NCBI GenBank assembly: GCA_029204225.1
Contig: CM055099.1
Span: forward strand, 59,625,510 to 59,689,509
DNA length: 64,000 bases
Direction of reading: 5' to 3'
DNA from: Diphasiastrum complanatum
Lineage: Eukaryota > Streptophyta > Lycopodiopsida > Lycopodiales > Lycopodiaceae
Part shown: positions 1 through 12,090 of the stretch, piece by piece
Numbering within the stretch: position 1 is the first letter of the stretch
Layout of the letters: each line of letters starts with the position of its first letter
The notes under the pieces: generated by a model
What the model saw: the letters and a program-made list of their open reading frames with translations, nothing else
The model's database searches: none
Told to the model about the DNA's origin: nothing
Translations under genes and position numbers: made by a program

Positions 1-84
1 CTACAGAATTCGGAGAGCACCGAATTGATCTTAAGGGAGATGTTGTACCTATTCGACAGAGACAGTATTGTCTCAATCCTATTA

Positions 85-284
85 GCAGCTATACATAGTA
101 GTATCAGCGTGGAAAAAGTATCATTGTATTCTCATTTTATGTGGAGAATTCATCTCTTTTGATTCTATGTCCATCTCATGTGTATTTCTCAAGATATCTT
201 GATTTCTAGTGTGTAAAATGTGATTTTTCTTGTTGAGCTTCAATCCACACGTGTGAAGTACTGAGCTTTGAGTGATGAACTAGC
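85..284 (+). repeat. Partial 5' LTR (R-U5) of copia element A
   Basis: This stretch matches the downstream part of the 3' LTR at about 3843-4010: both carry the same run from a TATA-like GCTATA box through TTCTCATTTTATGTG and ATCTTGATTTCTAGTGTG. The U3 half seen at 3563-3840 is absent here. The matching sequence is followed almost directly by mid-gag coding sequence, so the primer-binding site, leader and gag N-terminus have been deleted. A CCACACGTGTGAAG palindrome lies at 245-258. Confidence 0.75.
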
Positions 285-3200
285 ATGTTAGTGAAAGCAT
301 TAAGGATGTGGAGCTTGTTCAAGTTATTCGTAATGGCTTGTTGGATGATCATGCTGATTTGGTGCAAAGTTTTGCTATTCAAAACACATTGCCAAGTATG
401 GAGGACTTGCAAGAGGTCTTGGTGGCTAAGGAGTTTAGACTCCAAGCAAGAGGAGGATCATCTTTTACATCTCAAGTTGGAGAGGAGGAAGCTATGTTCT
501 CAAAAGGCAAGTTCAAGAGCAAAGGAAAAAGCAAATGGTCAAAAGGGCAAGATCAAGGTGAGCCTTCTACTTTTGTTGGCAAGAAGAAATATAGATCCAA
601 GCTAAAATGTTTCTATTGTGGAGTCAAAAGGACATTTTGCTAGTGATTGATTCAAGAAGAAGAGAGATCAAGGTGAGAAGTAAACCAATCTAACTCTTGA
701 TGAAGATGGCGTTGATGACAACTTTCAAATGATGCTTTTGTTGTCATCTTGCTTGTTGGCTAATCATGGAGATATTGATCCTTGGTGGATTGATAGTGGA
801 GCTACACCATATATGACATTTCATGAGGAGTATTATTCATCATTGATGGCATTTGAACGTGACAAGAAGGTGATTTATACGGCGAATGATGGTGAGTATG
901 CAATCAAAGGGATTGGCACAATTCCTATTTTTCTCTCTATTAATAGGAATGTGAATTTGAAGGATGTTTTGTTCGTTCCATCTATCACTAAGAATCTAGT
1001 GTGATTCAAATTCTTGATAAGAGATTCAAAGTGGAGTTTATTGGTGATGTTTGTTTGATCAAGAAGGAGGATGAATTGATTGCAAAAGGGAAGAGGCAAG
1101 GTAAATTGTTCAAACTTGATTCTTGTGTTCTTGCTAACCAAGTTGGATGTATGGCAAAGGAGAAATTGTCAATGAAAGAAGTATGGCACAACAGATTGGA
1201 GCATCTAACCTACGAGTCATTGGAGGTAATGACAAAGAGACAAGTTGTTTTTAGTCTTCCCAAGTTTCTAACTAGCATGAATCATGTTTGTGAGCAATGT
1301 GCTTTATCAAAGTCACATAGGCTACCTTACAAGAGATCTACATCCGGATCAAGTAAGCCTTTTCAACTTGTGCATTCGAATATTCATGGTGTGTCTACAA
1401 TTAGCAATGGAGGTGCTAAGATGTATGTGACTTTTATTGATGATTTTAGTAGATTTTGTTGGGTGTATTTACTAAAGAGCAAAGATGAGGTGTTTGATGT
1501 CTTTGTCAAGTTCAAGATTGCAAGGGAAGTCCAATTTAAGGCCAAGATCAAGTGCTTGGGGAGTGACAATGGTGGTGAATACATTTCTACCAGGTTCAAA
1601 GCATTTTGTGATGCAAATGGGATCAAGAGGAGTACACAAGCCCAAGGACACCACAACAAAATGGAGTGGCCGAGAGGAAGAGAAGAACCTTATGTGAAGG
1701 AGCCAAAGCAATGAGGTTAGGTGCAAATCTTCCTCAATCCTTTTGGGATCAAGTTTTGTTGTGTGCCAATTAGTGTCAAGTTTTTCCAAAGAACCTTATG
1801 TGAAGGAGCCAAAGCAATGAGGCTAGGTGCAAATCTTCCTCAATCCTTTTGGGATCAAGTTTTGTTGTGTACCAATTAGTGTCAAGTTTTTCAAAACTTT
1901 TGGATGCATTTGCTATATCAACATTACTCTTGATAATAGGACAAAGGATGATCCATCTTCAAAGAAAGGTATATTTCTTGGTTATAGTGAGGTGAGCAAA
2001 GCTTACAAAGTTTATATCCTTCAACTGAGAAAGTGGTCATAGGGAGAGAGATCATTTTTTATGAAGGAAACTTTCCAAAGGTTTCTTCAAGTGGTGGTGT
2101 GGACATTGGATCTAACATTCTTGATGTTGATGACATTGTTGATGATACTTTGGATGTTGATGGTGAAGAGCCTTCTTCAAGCCAAAAGCCAAGGAGGACA
2201 TCAAGGCAGCTCACTTATGATGAAAAGAATAAACAAGTTGTTGGTAGTACAAACTATGCTTTCCTAACCTCTCTTGATGAACCTACATGTGTAGATGAAT
2301 CAAGAAAAAAAGAGGAGTGGATCCAAGCAATGCATCTTGAGTATCAAGCTCTTATGAAAAACAACACATGGAGATTGGTGGAACTTCCAAAGGACAAGAA
2401 GACAATTGGATGCAAGTGGATCTTCAAAGTGAAGACAAACCAAGATAGATTAATCAACAAGTACAAGGCAAGGTTGGTGGAAAAAGGATATGCACAAGAA
2501 CATGGTATTGACTATGACACCCGTGGCAAAGATTGTAAGCATTCAGGTCATCATATCTCTTGCAACACTTTTTGAATGAGATCTATGACAATTGGAAATC
2601 ACTAATGCATTCTTGAATGGAGATCTTGAGGAGGAGGTGTTTACGGAGCAACCCGAGGGCTATATTTCATATGGCAAGCCTAATCATGTGTGTTTTTTAC
2701 AAAAGAGTTTGTATGGACTTAAGCAAGCACCAAGGAGTTGGTATGCTAAGCTTAATGCATTTATACTTTCACAAAACTTTATAATGAGAGAGTATGATCA
2801 TTCACTTTACTACATAATTGTTGAAAATGATTTACCATTTTTCTAATCTATGTCGATGACACCAATGGAGTTAAATGTAAAGCTCACTATAAGAGGTAAT
2901 GAAAGATCCTTCGAGCACATTACTCTCTATAGGAAGCTAGTTCATTCACTCATTTATCTAAACGTCACAAGACCTGATCTTAGCTATTGTGTTGGTAGAT
3001 TAAGTCAATTTCTGCATGATCCTAGTGTGGAGCATTGGAAGCTAGGCAAGAGAGTATTGAAGTACATCTCGGGTTCTAGAGATTTTGGCATTGTTTATAG
3101 AGGATCATCAACTAACTTGTATGGATTTTCATATTCGACTTTGTTGGAGATCAAATGGATAAGAAATCCATAAATGCTCATGGTATTTTTATAGCTGACG

Positions 3201-3545
3201 GAGCTATCTCATGGATGCCGAAAAAACAAGCAACAATCTCACTATCATCTAGTGAGGCCGAGTACAAAGCCTTGACTTCATGCACAAAGGAGATGCTTTG
3301 GATCAAAAGGATGGTAAAGGATCTTAACTTGCTGGATTTTTTAGAGAGTCCAATCATCTTTTGTGATAAGCTTTCAGCCCAAAGTTTGGCAAGCAATCCT
3401 ATTTTTCATGCATGAAACAAACATATTGAAGTGGCTTATCGTTTTGTGAGAGAACTTGTCATGGCAAAAGAGGTGGAGCTTCAACATGTCTCATCAAGAG
3501 AGTGTGTGGCTGATATCTTCACCAAAGCATTGGGAAAAAGCTAAA
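285..3545 (+). pseudogene. Decayed Ty1/copia polyprotein (element A)
   Basis: Remnants of a copia gag-pol occur in the usual order but in several frames. Gag C-terminus (308-640) has a damaged zinc knuckle (CFYCG but no intact CX4HX4C). Protease (780-1003) keeps WWIDSGAT and then hits a stop. GAG-pre-integrase and integrase core (1001-1714) have HSN where the first catalytic Asp of the family (HSD) is expected, although SDNGGEY is intact. RT (2200-2840) keeps CKWIFKVK and YGLKQAPRSW. RNase H (3000-3540) keeps SLSSSEAEY and a terminal HVSSRECVADIFTKAL block. It is most similar to element C at 44105. Stops, frameshifts, a 106-bp duplication and a deletion next to the RT active site make it non-functional. 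Confidence 0.92.
1683..1894 (+). repeat. 106-bp tandem duplication inside element A integrase
   Basis: Two head-to-tail copies (1683-1788 and 1789-1894) begin AAGAACCTTATGTGAAGG and run to GTGTCAAGTTTTTC, with only a few differences. The period is not a multiple of three, so the integrase-to-RT linker is frameshifted. Confidence 0.85.
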
Positions 3546-3546
3546 A

Positions 3547-3562
3547 CTAGTTGAAGAGGGAG
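3547..3562 (+). other. Polypurine tract of element A
   Basis: The purine-rich run GTTGAAGAGGGAG directly precedes the TGTGGAAAATGTC start of the 3' LTR. This is the normal priming site for plus-strand synthesis in LTR retrotransposons. Confidence 0.7.
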
Positions 3563-4020
3563 TGTGGAAAATGTCAATTAGTTTAGTTGATTTATCTTGG
3601 CAATTTTCAGGCCAACATAAAATTTCAACTTTGAGATAGATTTATTTTTGTCAATAAAGGCCTAAATAGTATTTGTACTATTTTTGGCAACTACATTTGT
3701 GGATGAGGTCGGATTTGGACCCATTCTAATTGGCTGATATAGATACATTGCATTGAGACTAGAATTTCTATGATTTTTGATGAAGTACTGTAGAAGTTAT
3801 CATTTAGAGCAAGTTTAGGGAAATTGGCCAAGTGACATTTTGGAAGCTATAAATAGCAGTACTTGCATGGAGAAAGTGTCGTTTTATTCTCATTTTATGT
3901 GAAGAATTCATCTCTTTTGAGTCCATCTCATGTGTATTTCTCAAAATATCTTGATTTCTAGTGTGCAGAATGTGATTTTTGTTCTTGATTTTGCATCCAC
4001 AAGTGTGAATGACTGTAGAC
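3563..4020 (+). repeat. 3' LTR of copia element A
   Basis: It starts with TG immediately after the polypurine tract. Its second half is homologous to 85-284 and its first ~173 bp reappear inverted at 22481-22653. A TATAAATA box lies at 3848-3855 and would mark the R/U5 promoter. The 3' boundary is uncertain because the two LTR copies diverge after about 4010, and no target-site duplication could be identified. Confidence 0.75.
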
Positions 4021-4204
4021 TGTTGTTGTTGTACGAACATGAACAATAGGACCTAAGTGCTTATGATCAGATCTTCATGCATTTCCAAATTCTAGCATGT
4101 GTAAAGTGATGATTTCTATCTTGTAACTAAATCTAGATGTGCAACCAAATTTGGCTAAAGATCTTAGATCCATCACGTGTGTTTTGGATCTGATTTTCTC
4201 ACAA

Positions 4205-4410
4205 CAGGTGCTTGTTGTTAGGTTCATTCAAGCACAGATCGTCCAAGAAAATCTTCGAAAAATTTTGCAGATAATCTTTGAATGTCGTTTGCATCACTCT
4301 CTGAAAAGTGATTGGGGCATTGCAAAGTCTGAACGACATCACCTTATAGGCATATGTTCTCCATTCAATGGCAAATGCAGTCTTATGCTGATCTTCAGGC
4401 TCAATCTTTA
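4205..4410 (-). pseudogene. Ty3/gypsy reverse transcriptase fragment
   Basis: On the minus strand this segment encodes a gypsy-type RT core with PEDQHKTAFAIEW, RLCNAPITFQRVM and FLDD, the last being the catalytic (Y/F)xDD box. It is open across the fragment but broken on both sides. It lies downstream, in the minus orientation, of the gag remnant at 4887-5783, so it is probably the same insertion with protease and the N-terminal RT lost. The open frame on the other strand here is a shadow. Confidence 0.82.
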
Positions 4411-4886
4411 GCTAAAAGAGATTTATGAGGAGGTCTGGTATTTTTGGTGTGCCATGACGCGTAGGATCCATGTATTGCAAGATCTGATCGTCGGTCAGCT
4501 CAATTTCTTAATTGTAAGAAATTACATGTTATCATGGTACCAGATCGTCTTCAAACCATGCAACATTCATCGTGTTCACTTCGTATGCAATTATCGTGTC
4601 TAGGGTATATCCAATTAAATGTTGGGTTCTGAATCTGAATTTGGTTGACATGGGGTCACTTGATTGTTGTTTGGCCCTGGTGGTGTTGGTAATGTCATGC
4701 GTTGTGGATTCATCGGTGCTCCAAACCGCGGTGCCCCATTTAGTGCCCCTTGATGATAAGGATAAGAGGTCTAGAATTGTGCCCTTTTTTGTTGTATGAT
4801 CTTGGGGTTAAATGGACAAAATGCAATCTTGTGTGAAGATGTGTTATACAAATGGCGCTAGCTATGTGTCAGCTTGAGGTTTTGCT

Positions 4887-5783
4887 TCAAGACTGGACAC
4901 TAAATTGGCAGTATGGTTCTGGGTGCAAACCGGACACCATACATTCTCTCTTCTTGGATATTGTTGCTAATTGAGTTTTGGCGGATGATGATGATACAAT
5001 AGCTCTTTGTAAGGCCTTCAGTTTCTGGTCAAATTGAGCTGCTGTAAGTTTTTCCATCCGTTGTTTGTGAAGTTTGGTAATCTGTTCCATCATCAGCTCA
5101 TTGGAATTGGAAGCGTTGGAGGTGGATGCAACTGAAGGAGTGATATGGTGGGTGTATAATTCTTGCTTGTGTCATCATCAGAGCCCTCATTCTCTCTTCC
5201 ATGATCGCATCTTCAATTGCTTCATGTAGTGTAGTGTGTTGCTCCCGTCGTTTAACCTCTCTTTTGATGTTGTGTGGTAACTCAGCGAGGAACCACATTA
5301 TCATCGCATGATCCAGAGTCAGGGCTGTATTGCACTCGAATCGAAGATGTTTGATTCGATGGATGTAATCATGAACCATTTCTTGTTTGCCCATCTTGAT
5401 CTTGCTCAACATGAGAAACGGGTCTTCCAAGAATTTTCTTGATTTAAACGGAGGATGAAGGCCACTTTATCCACCTCCTAGATTGTCTTCTCTTCGGCCA
5501 ATTGGCTAAAAGACCAATCTTGCGCTGCTGCTACTAGTGACATTGGAAACGACTTCAATTTCTCGTCTAGAGTCTGTTCTCCGTAGATTTCACATGCTTG
5601 TATAAAGATCTGGAGGAACCTGATAGGATCTGTCAATCCATCATATTTTGGAATTTCCAAGCGTGGTTTCCTCCAAATTGCCTGCAAGGATACGACAATT
5701 ATCGGTTGTCCCGTTGGATCCATTTCAGCAGGTCTTACTTCAGCTTTGATCAGTGGAGCGACAATTTCTAGTATGCTTGGCAT
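4887..5783 (-). pseudogene. Ty3/gypsy gag remnant
   Basis: Three consecutive minus-strand open segments (about 5478-5783, 5098-5430 and 4887-5093) give a retrotransposon gag domain. KPRLEIPKYDGLTDPIRFLQ starts the domain, followed by an AAAQDW block and by KMGKQEMVHDYIHRIKHLRF, and then a basic coiled C-terminal part. The first ATG is near 5783; the frame upstream opens with GTG. Stops separate the three parts. No zinc knuckle is recognisable. Gag would form the particle core in the cytoplasm, but this copy is dead. Confidence 0.82.
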
Positions 5784-5815
5784 TGTGTTTTCTCTTCCTC
5801 TTGGCACTGATCGTC

Positions 5816-6500
5816 CAGATCTGAGATTTATTCACTTGTTCAGTCTAGGGATGCAAGATCTTGATGGATATGGTGAATTTTCTTTAGATCTAATAGGATA
5901 TGATCAGGTTTGGTTGGCTTATTAGTGTGATTTTAGCCTTTTTTCTTGGTTTTTTCCAAATATCTCTGTAATCTTTGTTCAAATTGACCTGAAATTCTCA
6001 TTGTAGATGGATCTGATTCAGATCTACCTATTAATGACTGTTGTGAAGGTTACTCTTGCGAAGGTTCACTGGTGAGGGTTCTTTGTACTGTAGGATAGTC
6101 AAAATACTTGAATTCTTGCAATCTATTGGAAATGATCTCTCACCCTCTTAATTGTAGTAGGATCTAGGTTGGATCTTGCTTGGTTCAGACTGGCGAAGGT
6201 TAATTCTCGCATATGTGAAAGTTATTGATGTCTGAAGGGATTTTTGATCACTTTTTGACTTACAGATTGATCAAGACTTCATCTTAACTCTCACAGACTC
6301 ATTCGTAAGCTACACTCAGAGTGAGGAAGCTTCGGTAGGAGTGGCGAAGGTTAGTTGCAACAGAAAACACAAAATGAGAATTGGCACTTCTGGAGCTTAC
6401 GACCTCTTGCAGGACTTCTATACTGCTAAGGAATTCTCATAGACTCGTCCGTAAGCTTGTCTCAGTGAGAACTAGCTTCAACATGAGTGGCGAAAGTTAC
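5816..6500. repeat. Degenerate repeats around GCGAAGGTT, probable gypsy leader/LTR
   Basis: The motif (G)GCGAAGGTTA recurs about every 60-140 bp (near 6054, 6190, 6343 and 6490 as a variant). Two ~70-bp blocks, 6288-6356 and 6429-6500, are alignable (CTCATAGACTCGTCCGTAAGC-type). The stretch lies upstream of the minus-strand gag and may be its leader or LTR, but no LTR pair is visible. Confidence 0.4.
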
Positions 6501-9290
6501 AAAGCAATATTTCAAAAAAAAAAATAAAGGTTTTTTGGATAAATCAAAATAGAGCTAAGAGTTTTGCAACAAATACGCTGGATTAGTCGAAACGTATATT
6601 TTTACTTAATAAAAGTGCTAATTATGCTTGACCAAGGCAATTATGTACTATACGTGTTTTGGTTCATTATGCCTTGTTGTGAATGCTTGAAAAATATATA
6701 GTTGTAAAGCCAAAACTTGTCTTTTGCGTAGATATTTAAAGATGTGAAGAAATATCAAACGCAAAGACATAGAGCAGTAATTCAGATTATAGAGCAAGCA
6801 TGAAATAAAAACATTGATGCTATATTTGACATAATTGATGATGCAAGATCTAAGATGTACAAATCTTCTTAAATATTAATATATTTCACTTTTTTGAGTA
6901 CATGAATATTGAAAAAAATTCAACTATTTGTAATTTTCTAAAAGCCATTTTCTATTCATCGGGCAATATTATATGAAGATGTATATTCTACTTACTTTAT
7001 CTATATTCTTTACATCTCCATCAATACTAACACATTTGTATTCTCTATAAGGCAAAATTAAGCAATGAATTGTTTTTCAGTTGAAGATCCAAAAATGGTC
7101 TTCTGTGAGTGAGAAGAATATTTAGCGTCTCTTGTCAAAATTCGTATATATCATTATATGTGGGCATTGGAATTGTAAACCAAAAGCATTGACTTCATGC
7201 AACTAACCAATACGTGATAATAAAAATATATATCACTACTACAACAACATCATACTAGAATCTGATATATTTACTTGATGTATGGAAATTGCATAGCGCA
7301 CCACTCCAAAAAAGCTTGGACGTTACGGATGCAAAACCATCCACAACTGAATGCATTGTCTTGTTGAGATGACTAATACAAAGTGTAATTGATAGTTTAA
7401 CATTTAGCAATATGTAGCCAAGCCTCCGAAGATCATGTCCAAGCAATCCTAGCATTGACTACCATTGTAATAACTCCCGTAATCCAACCTGCAATAATCA
7501 ACAACACGCAATGTGAAAACACCCAAACCATAGACACACAATCACCCTCGTGCTATGAGGCCTCCTCTCTTAAGAAATCCATGAACACACACTGAACTTT
7601 CATCAAGAGTCGAGCCCTCAAAAGGAAGACCCCCTCTCCTTGTAGGCGCGCCCTTCCTACATGCTCTCTCCTCCCTAGGATTCTCATGCAACTGCTCTAG
7701 TCATGCAAGCATGATGTGTTTCAATCCCCATGCAATGGAATTACAAGGTCCCTAACTCAAGTATAAACTTCCTTACTCAGCACCAAGGCTTTCCTCACCC
7801 ATGACACAGACTGGTTAAGTCCATAACCAAGGATGTAATGTCGATGGTTCATAGAATGAGCAGCACACTAAGCTAGGGTTGCTCAAACCCGCCCCCGCCA
7901 TATGTATCTTTCTTGTCTTGGAGCAACTATTGAGAGTAAATATCACGTTGAGATATTGGTTTCTAATCATTGGATGCATTGGAGCCTGGAGGCCATCAGA
8001 AAAGCCCAAATCCAAGAAATCTAAGCGGCAAATTTAAGTGCCGACTTTTGGGATGATGCACAATGCATTGTCGTGGGGCTACAGCCTATGTACAACATCC
8101 TACATTGTGGGCACTAGGCACTGATTTTGTTTTTGCAACTTTGCTATAAAATAATTGCCAAACTTGTTGAATCTTTTCAACGTGCATTGTGCACAATTGA
8201 CATGTGTCATGTGATCCAACGCGATTGAGAGAAATTGAATATGCTTTCTATGATTTAGACTAAGAGGAAGAACATGCTTTTCCCACACCAATGTGCATGC
8301 CAACCTACAACTTCTAAAAAAGCTATAGGAGTCAAAGGAGCCCCCCACAAATTGTGTTTGAACTTTGAAGATTTGTTCGAATTCACTATAGTATGCATCG
8401 TGTACACTATAACGTATAAACTATAAGCTCCTTAAATGTTATTTTACATATTACATACTAAACCCTAAAGTCTTCTCATGAGAGTCTCATCATTAGCAAT
8501 CAAATTTCATGGAACTCTGGGTCGATTTTCTCAACGTGACCAAAGTTCCTGACCTACCACCAAAAGCGTAGGCTAAGAAAGATGAGCATGCAATCCTCCA
8601 TAGTAAGGTCACAGCAAAAATCGAAAAATTTATCCCAATCTTCCACTCTAGAATTTCTAGTGTCTTAAGGATTTTGATTTTTAGCCTTTCGAGCTAAGTG
8701 AGTTAATTGACAAAGTTCAACGTTCAACTTTAAATTGATACTTAATACTTAACAAAGTACAATGTTTGTTGTGAGTTCGTAACCCTTGTGAATCCTTGCG
8801 CATATAGGACCTGTAACTCATACTTTTGCAAAGTCATGTACCACCAATGGAAGCGACATGGCTTACACTCACAAAATAGACAAAGAGACAGTGATGAGAG
8901 TACAAGCTCTCCTGCTTCCATGAGCGAGGAGCTAGCTTTGTGAGAGTCCTCAGATGATACAGACACGTAACTTGATGAAAATATGATAATTGGGGATGAT
9001 GATGATGATGATCAAGAGGAGGCTGAGGCGAAGGCTTCATTGATATTTACATTGGTCACCATACGTCGTTCATAAATATTATCATTGTATCATAACAAGT
9101 TCCCCCATCCAAGAAGAGCACAGGGGTGGTGGAATTGCTTAGCAAAAGGCCTACTTTCACATTCCCCACCTTGCCTTCAAAACTCCAATTACCTAAGGGG
9201 CTACAAGATAAACCTAAGGAAGCAAGCGTGCTCTAAGATAGTCAGAAAGATTCAACAAAACTATTGCAGGAGGCAGTAGATATTATCATT

Positions 9291-9294
<4 letters not shown>
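6501..9294. other. AT-rich intergenic stretch, no gene seen
   Basis: Only short open frames without recognisable motifs occur on either strand. Codon structure is not convincing anywhere. There is a short GAT/ATG-rich run near 8996-9012. It may be old, unrecognisable repeat. Confidence 0.5.

Positions 9295-9351
<57 letters not shown>
9295..9351. repeat. (GA)n microsatellite
   Basis: Perfect AG dinucleotide run of about 57 bp. It lies roughly 730 bp beyond the poly(A) signal of the thioredoxin gene. Confidence 0.98.
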
Positions 9352-9354
<3 letters not shown>

Positions 9355-9850
9355 TTGAACTTAGGGTGCTTTCAGACTACGCTCTCTAGAAACTCCCAAA
9401 TTCATAATGGAGTTCTCTTATTGGTCCATGGAGGAAAAATGGCTCGCCCCCTTTCATATTTACATTGAGTTGCCATTATGCGGCAGATGAGGTGACATGA
9501 GACCCTTGCAACATACGGACAACTCAAGCCCATTTTTTGGACCTCGGGATCAACCTCTCAATAGTGGAGCACAAGTCTACTCTTCATCTCTTGAGGGGCA
9601 AACTTCCTCTCTAGGCTTGATGGCAGCCAGCAGGAGATTCTCTCAAATACCCACAGCCAGCAACAACCAAAGCGTTATATTACAAGGAACTTCTAACCAT
9701 TTTCTACGTAGGAGAAAAGAAGGGTGGTCTATGTAATTCCCTAAAATGAAATACACATAACCAGAACTATGCACACTAGGAAAAGTGAAACGGTTCTAGA
9801 TAACAATTTAGAAAAAAAAATCTAAAGAAAAATTTGACCAAGAAATTCCT

Positions 9851-9932
9851 AGAATGAGTTTTCCTATATAGGAAGTGTGATCTTGGTGAAGAATTTCCTA
9901 TATAGAAAGTATTATCTAGGAGAACTCATTCC
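9851..9932. repeat. Imperfect inverted repeat
   Basis: GAATGAGTTTTCCTATATAGGAA (from 9852) is answered on the other strand by GGAATGAGTTCTCCTAG (ending 9932), with a second TTCCTATATAG block between them. It could be a MITE-like remnant or only a hairpin. No target-site duplication was identified. Confidence 0.4.
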
Positions 9933-10077
9933 TTCCAAGCACAGCTGAACATTTGAAAGTAATTTGTAGATTCAAGAGTGATTGATGGTACTAAGTAGTA
10001 ACTGCTCACAACATTGCTAGGGTGACAGCAAAACTTTTCATCAAAAAACTGATATACTTTGCAGAACGTAGCCCAAT

Positions 10078-10083
10078 TTTATT
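10078..10083 (-). terminator. AATAAA polyadenylation signal of the thioredoxin gene
   Basis: AATAAA occurs on the minus strand about 365 bp after the stop codon at 10447-10449, in AT-rich sequence. A 3' UTR ending near 10060 would be normal for a plant gene. The assignment rests on position and motif only. Confidence 0.45.
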
Positions 10084-10446
10084 TGAGGTTCCATATAATT
10101 AATATACACATAATGAAACCTTGTAATACCTACTTGTAAAAAACTGGAAACTGCATCAGACAACTAAGCAAGATTCTTATCCCATTCTTTGAATAGGTGC
10201 TTGAGAAAATATGCTCATGGGTTATACTTTTGCAGGACCGAGTTTCCATTCTCTCTGTCATACAGGGACATTTTGCAAAATGACATGCCTTTTTGCATAA
10301 TATGAGCCGTCAACATAAGAATAATCCCAAAAACATACCCAAAAAAGGCCAGTGTGAAGATGCCAAAGCTCCTACTTTGGCAACACTGGCTGCAAGAAAA
10401 TGGAAAAGAGAATTTTCTCGTCTGTCGATCTCGTTTTCCATGGAGA

Positions 10447-11800
10447 TTATGTTTCAAGGTATTTATCCACTGTTGCAGCCAAAGTTGACTTAGGGACTGC
10501 TCCCAGAACAGCATCCTTCTTCTCACCTCCCACGAAGATCATTATAGTTGGGATGCTACGAATGGCATACTCTGTTGAAATATCAGGATTCTCGTCAGTG
10601 TTAAGCTTAAAACACTTAAGCTTCCCTGCATACTGCCGTGCGAGATCCTCAATCACAGGAGCAATCATGTGGCAAGGTCCACACCAAGGTGCCCAAAAAT
10701 CCACAAGCACAGGAATGTCACTATCAAGCACAAGCTCCTTGAATGTCAGATCGTCTACTACGCCAACTGCATCCATGAACAATCGAAACCGTGATAATCT
10801 ACACTTCTGCGCTATACAAGTGACTAGCAACCAGTATCTTTTTCAAAGAATAAAATTCAAAATACTGTTTATAAAAAAGTGAAGATATCTCCCAAACAGC
10901 GCCTTGTTATTTCATCACTCGAAAAAAATAATTATCTCATATCACATGCAACTAGCTAAATCAGATTTCCTCATTCACGTTCATGTTCTGCAAAATTCAA
11001 AGCAGGCTGGCAGAAAGGAACCAGTCACACAGCAAGCAAGCAAGTATTTCCATGTAGCGGTATTCTTTAGTAAAGTCAAATATCAGAATGAGTTACTTGT
11101 TGAGGAAACTCGAATGAATAGTTCTTCAGAATGATAAAGCCCCATTCCAATGTCAACATTGTAAAAACAGCAGAATCAAAATAGTGTCCCCTGCCATCTA
11201 CTTCACAAGGACAGAGAGCCAGATGATGAAACCAGAAAGGCTAGGTTTGGAGGCAATTTCCTCGTAGTCTTTTCGTTCTATTGCAATGGGACCCCTATAC
11301 TGCAGCGACCCGGGACTCAGGCCTCCGTCTTCGTGGACGCATCAACCACCCTCACTTAAACTAAATGCCGAAATGCACACACATGGGATTTTGCCTGATT
11401 TTCGTTTGACCTAAAATATATAAGGAGAAAGAAACTGGCACTAACAGATGAATCTGATATTGGCTAAAACATTATCAGTGCCCTACAAGAAAGGAGGCTT
11501 TGTTTGAGGAAAACCTGCAGCAGAAGTGGTTTTCTGAGCATCGCTTGCAAATCCTTTGAGATACCAAGCACTGCAATTTAGAGGTGAGTGCGGAAGCAAC
11601 CTGGTGAAAATACTCATTTCAAATTGCGAGTAGACGGGTAGAGCGGATCTGACAGCCACAGGAAACCCTAGTCCAACAGAAGAAGCGGAAGAAGATGCTG
11701 CTGTGCTTCTTGTTGTTGCAGCGACTGATGAGAAGGCCAAGCGCATTCCTCCGCAGCCGCCTAGAGCCCTCCTCCCTGTGTTCGCCATCGCCATCGCCAT
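10447..11800 (-). CDS. Chloroplast m-type thioredoxin, two exons
   Basis: Exon 1 is 11515-11800 and exon 2 is 10447-10766. The 748-bp intron has CTGCAG|gtttt at the donor and atgcag|TTGG at the acceptor and is phase 1 (the split codon gives V96). The joined product is 201 aa. Residues 1 to about 90 are Ala/Ser/Arg-rich and look like a plastid transit peptide. Residues 97-201 form the thioredoxin fold with the redox site WCGPC at 123-127, cis-Pro168 in RSIPT, and a C-terminal [15 protein letters not shown] block typical of m-type thioredoxins. The family reduces Calvin-cycle and other stromal enzymes with electrons from ferredoxin-thioredoxin reductase. The residue after WCGPC is His, where Arg or Lys is usual. 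The ATG at 11800 was chosen because it opens the transit-like sequence after a purine-rich leader. No damage is visible, so this is probably a live gene. Confidence 0.93.
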
Positions 11801-11920
11801 CTCTTCTTCTTCTTCCTCCTCGGATCTTCAGCTTTTTCTGTTGTAAATGAAACTCCAACAGCGAGCTTTCCCCCTTTCTTTCTTAATTCGCTTCTTCATC
11901 TAGCCTCGATCAAAACTCGA

Positions 11921-11937
11921 CACGTGTCTGCCACGTG
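11921..11937. promoter_or_regulatory. Double G-box upstream of the thioredoxin gene
   Basis: Two CACGTG palindromes (11921-11926 and 11932-11937) lie 11 bp apart, about one helical turn, and 121-137 bp upstream of the ATG. G-boxes bind bZIP and bHLH factors and are common in light-regulated plant promoters. A TATTTAAA-like box on the gene's strand at 11989-11996 is farther upstream, so the sites could be in the promoter or the 5' UTR depending on the real start. Confidence 0.55.
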
Positions 11938-12090
11938 GCAAATATTGATTCACTGGGAGTGAGGCCAAATTACTCCTTTTTTTTTTTCTTTAAATAACAT
12001 TTTTAAGGAAGGGTTTATATGTTCCCACAATTTTGAAAAAATTGTAGTCCACCAATTTGCGCTTGACACGGAGACGGTGTACACACCATT

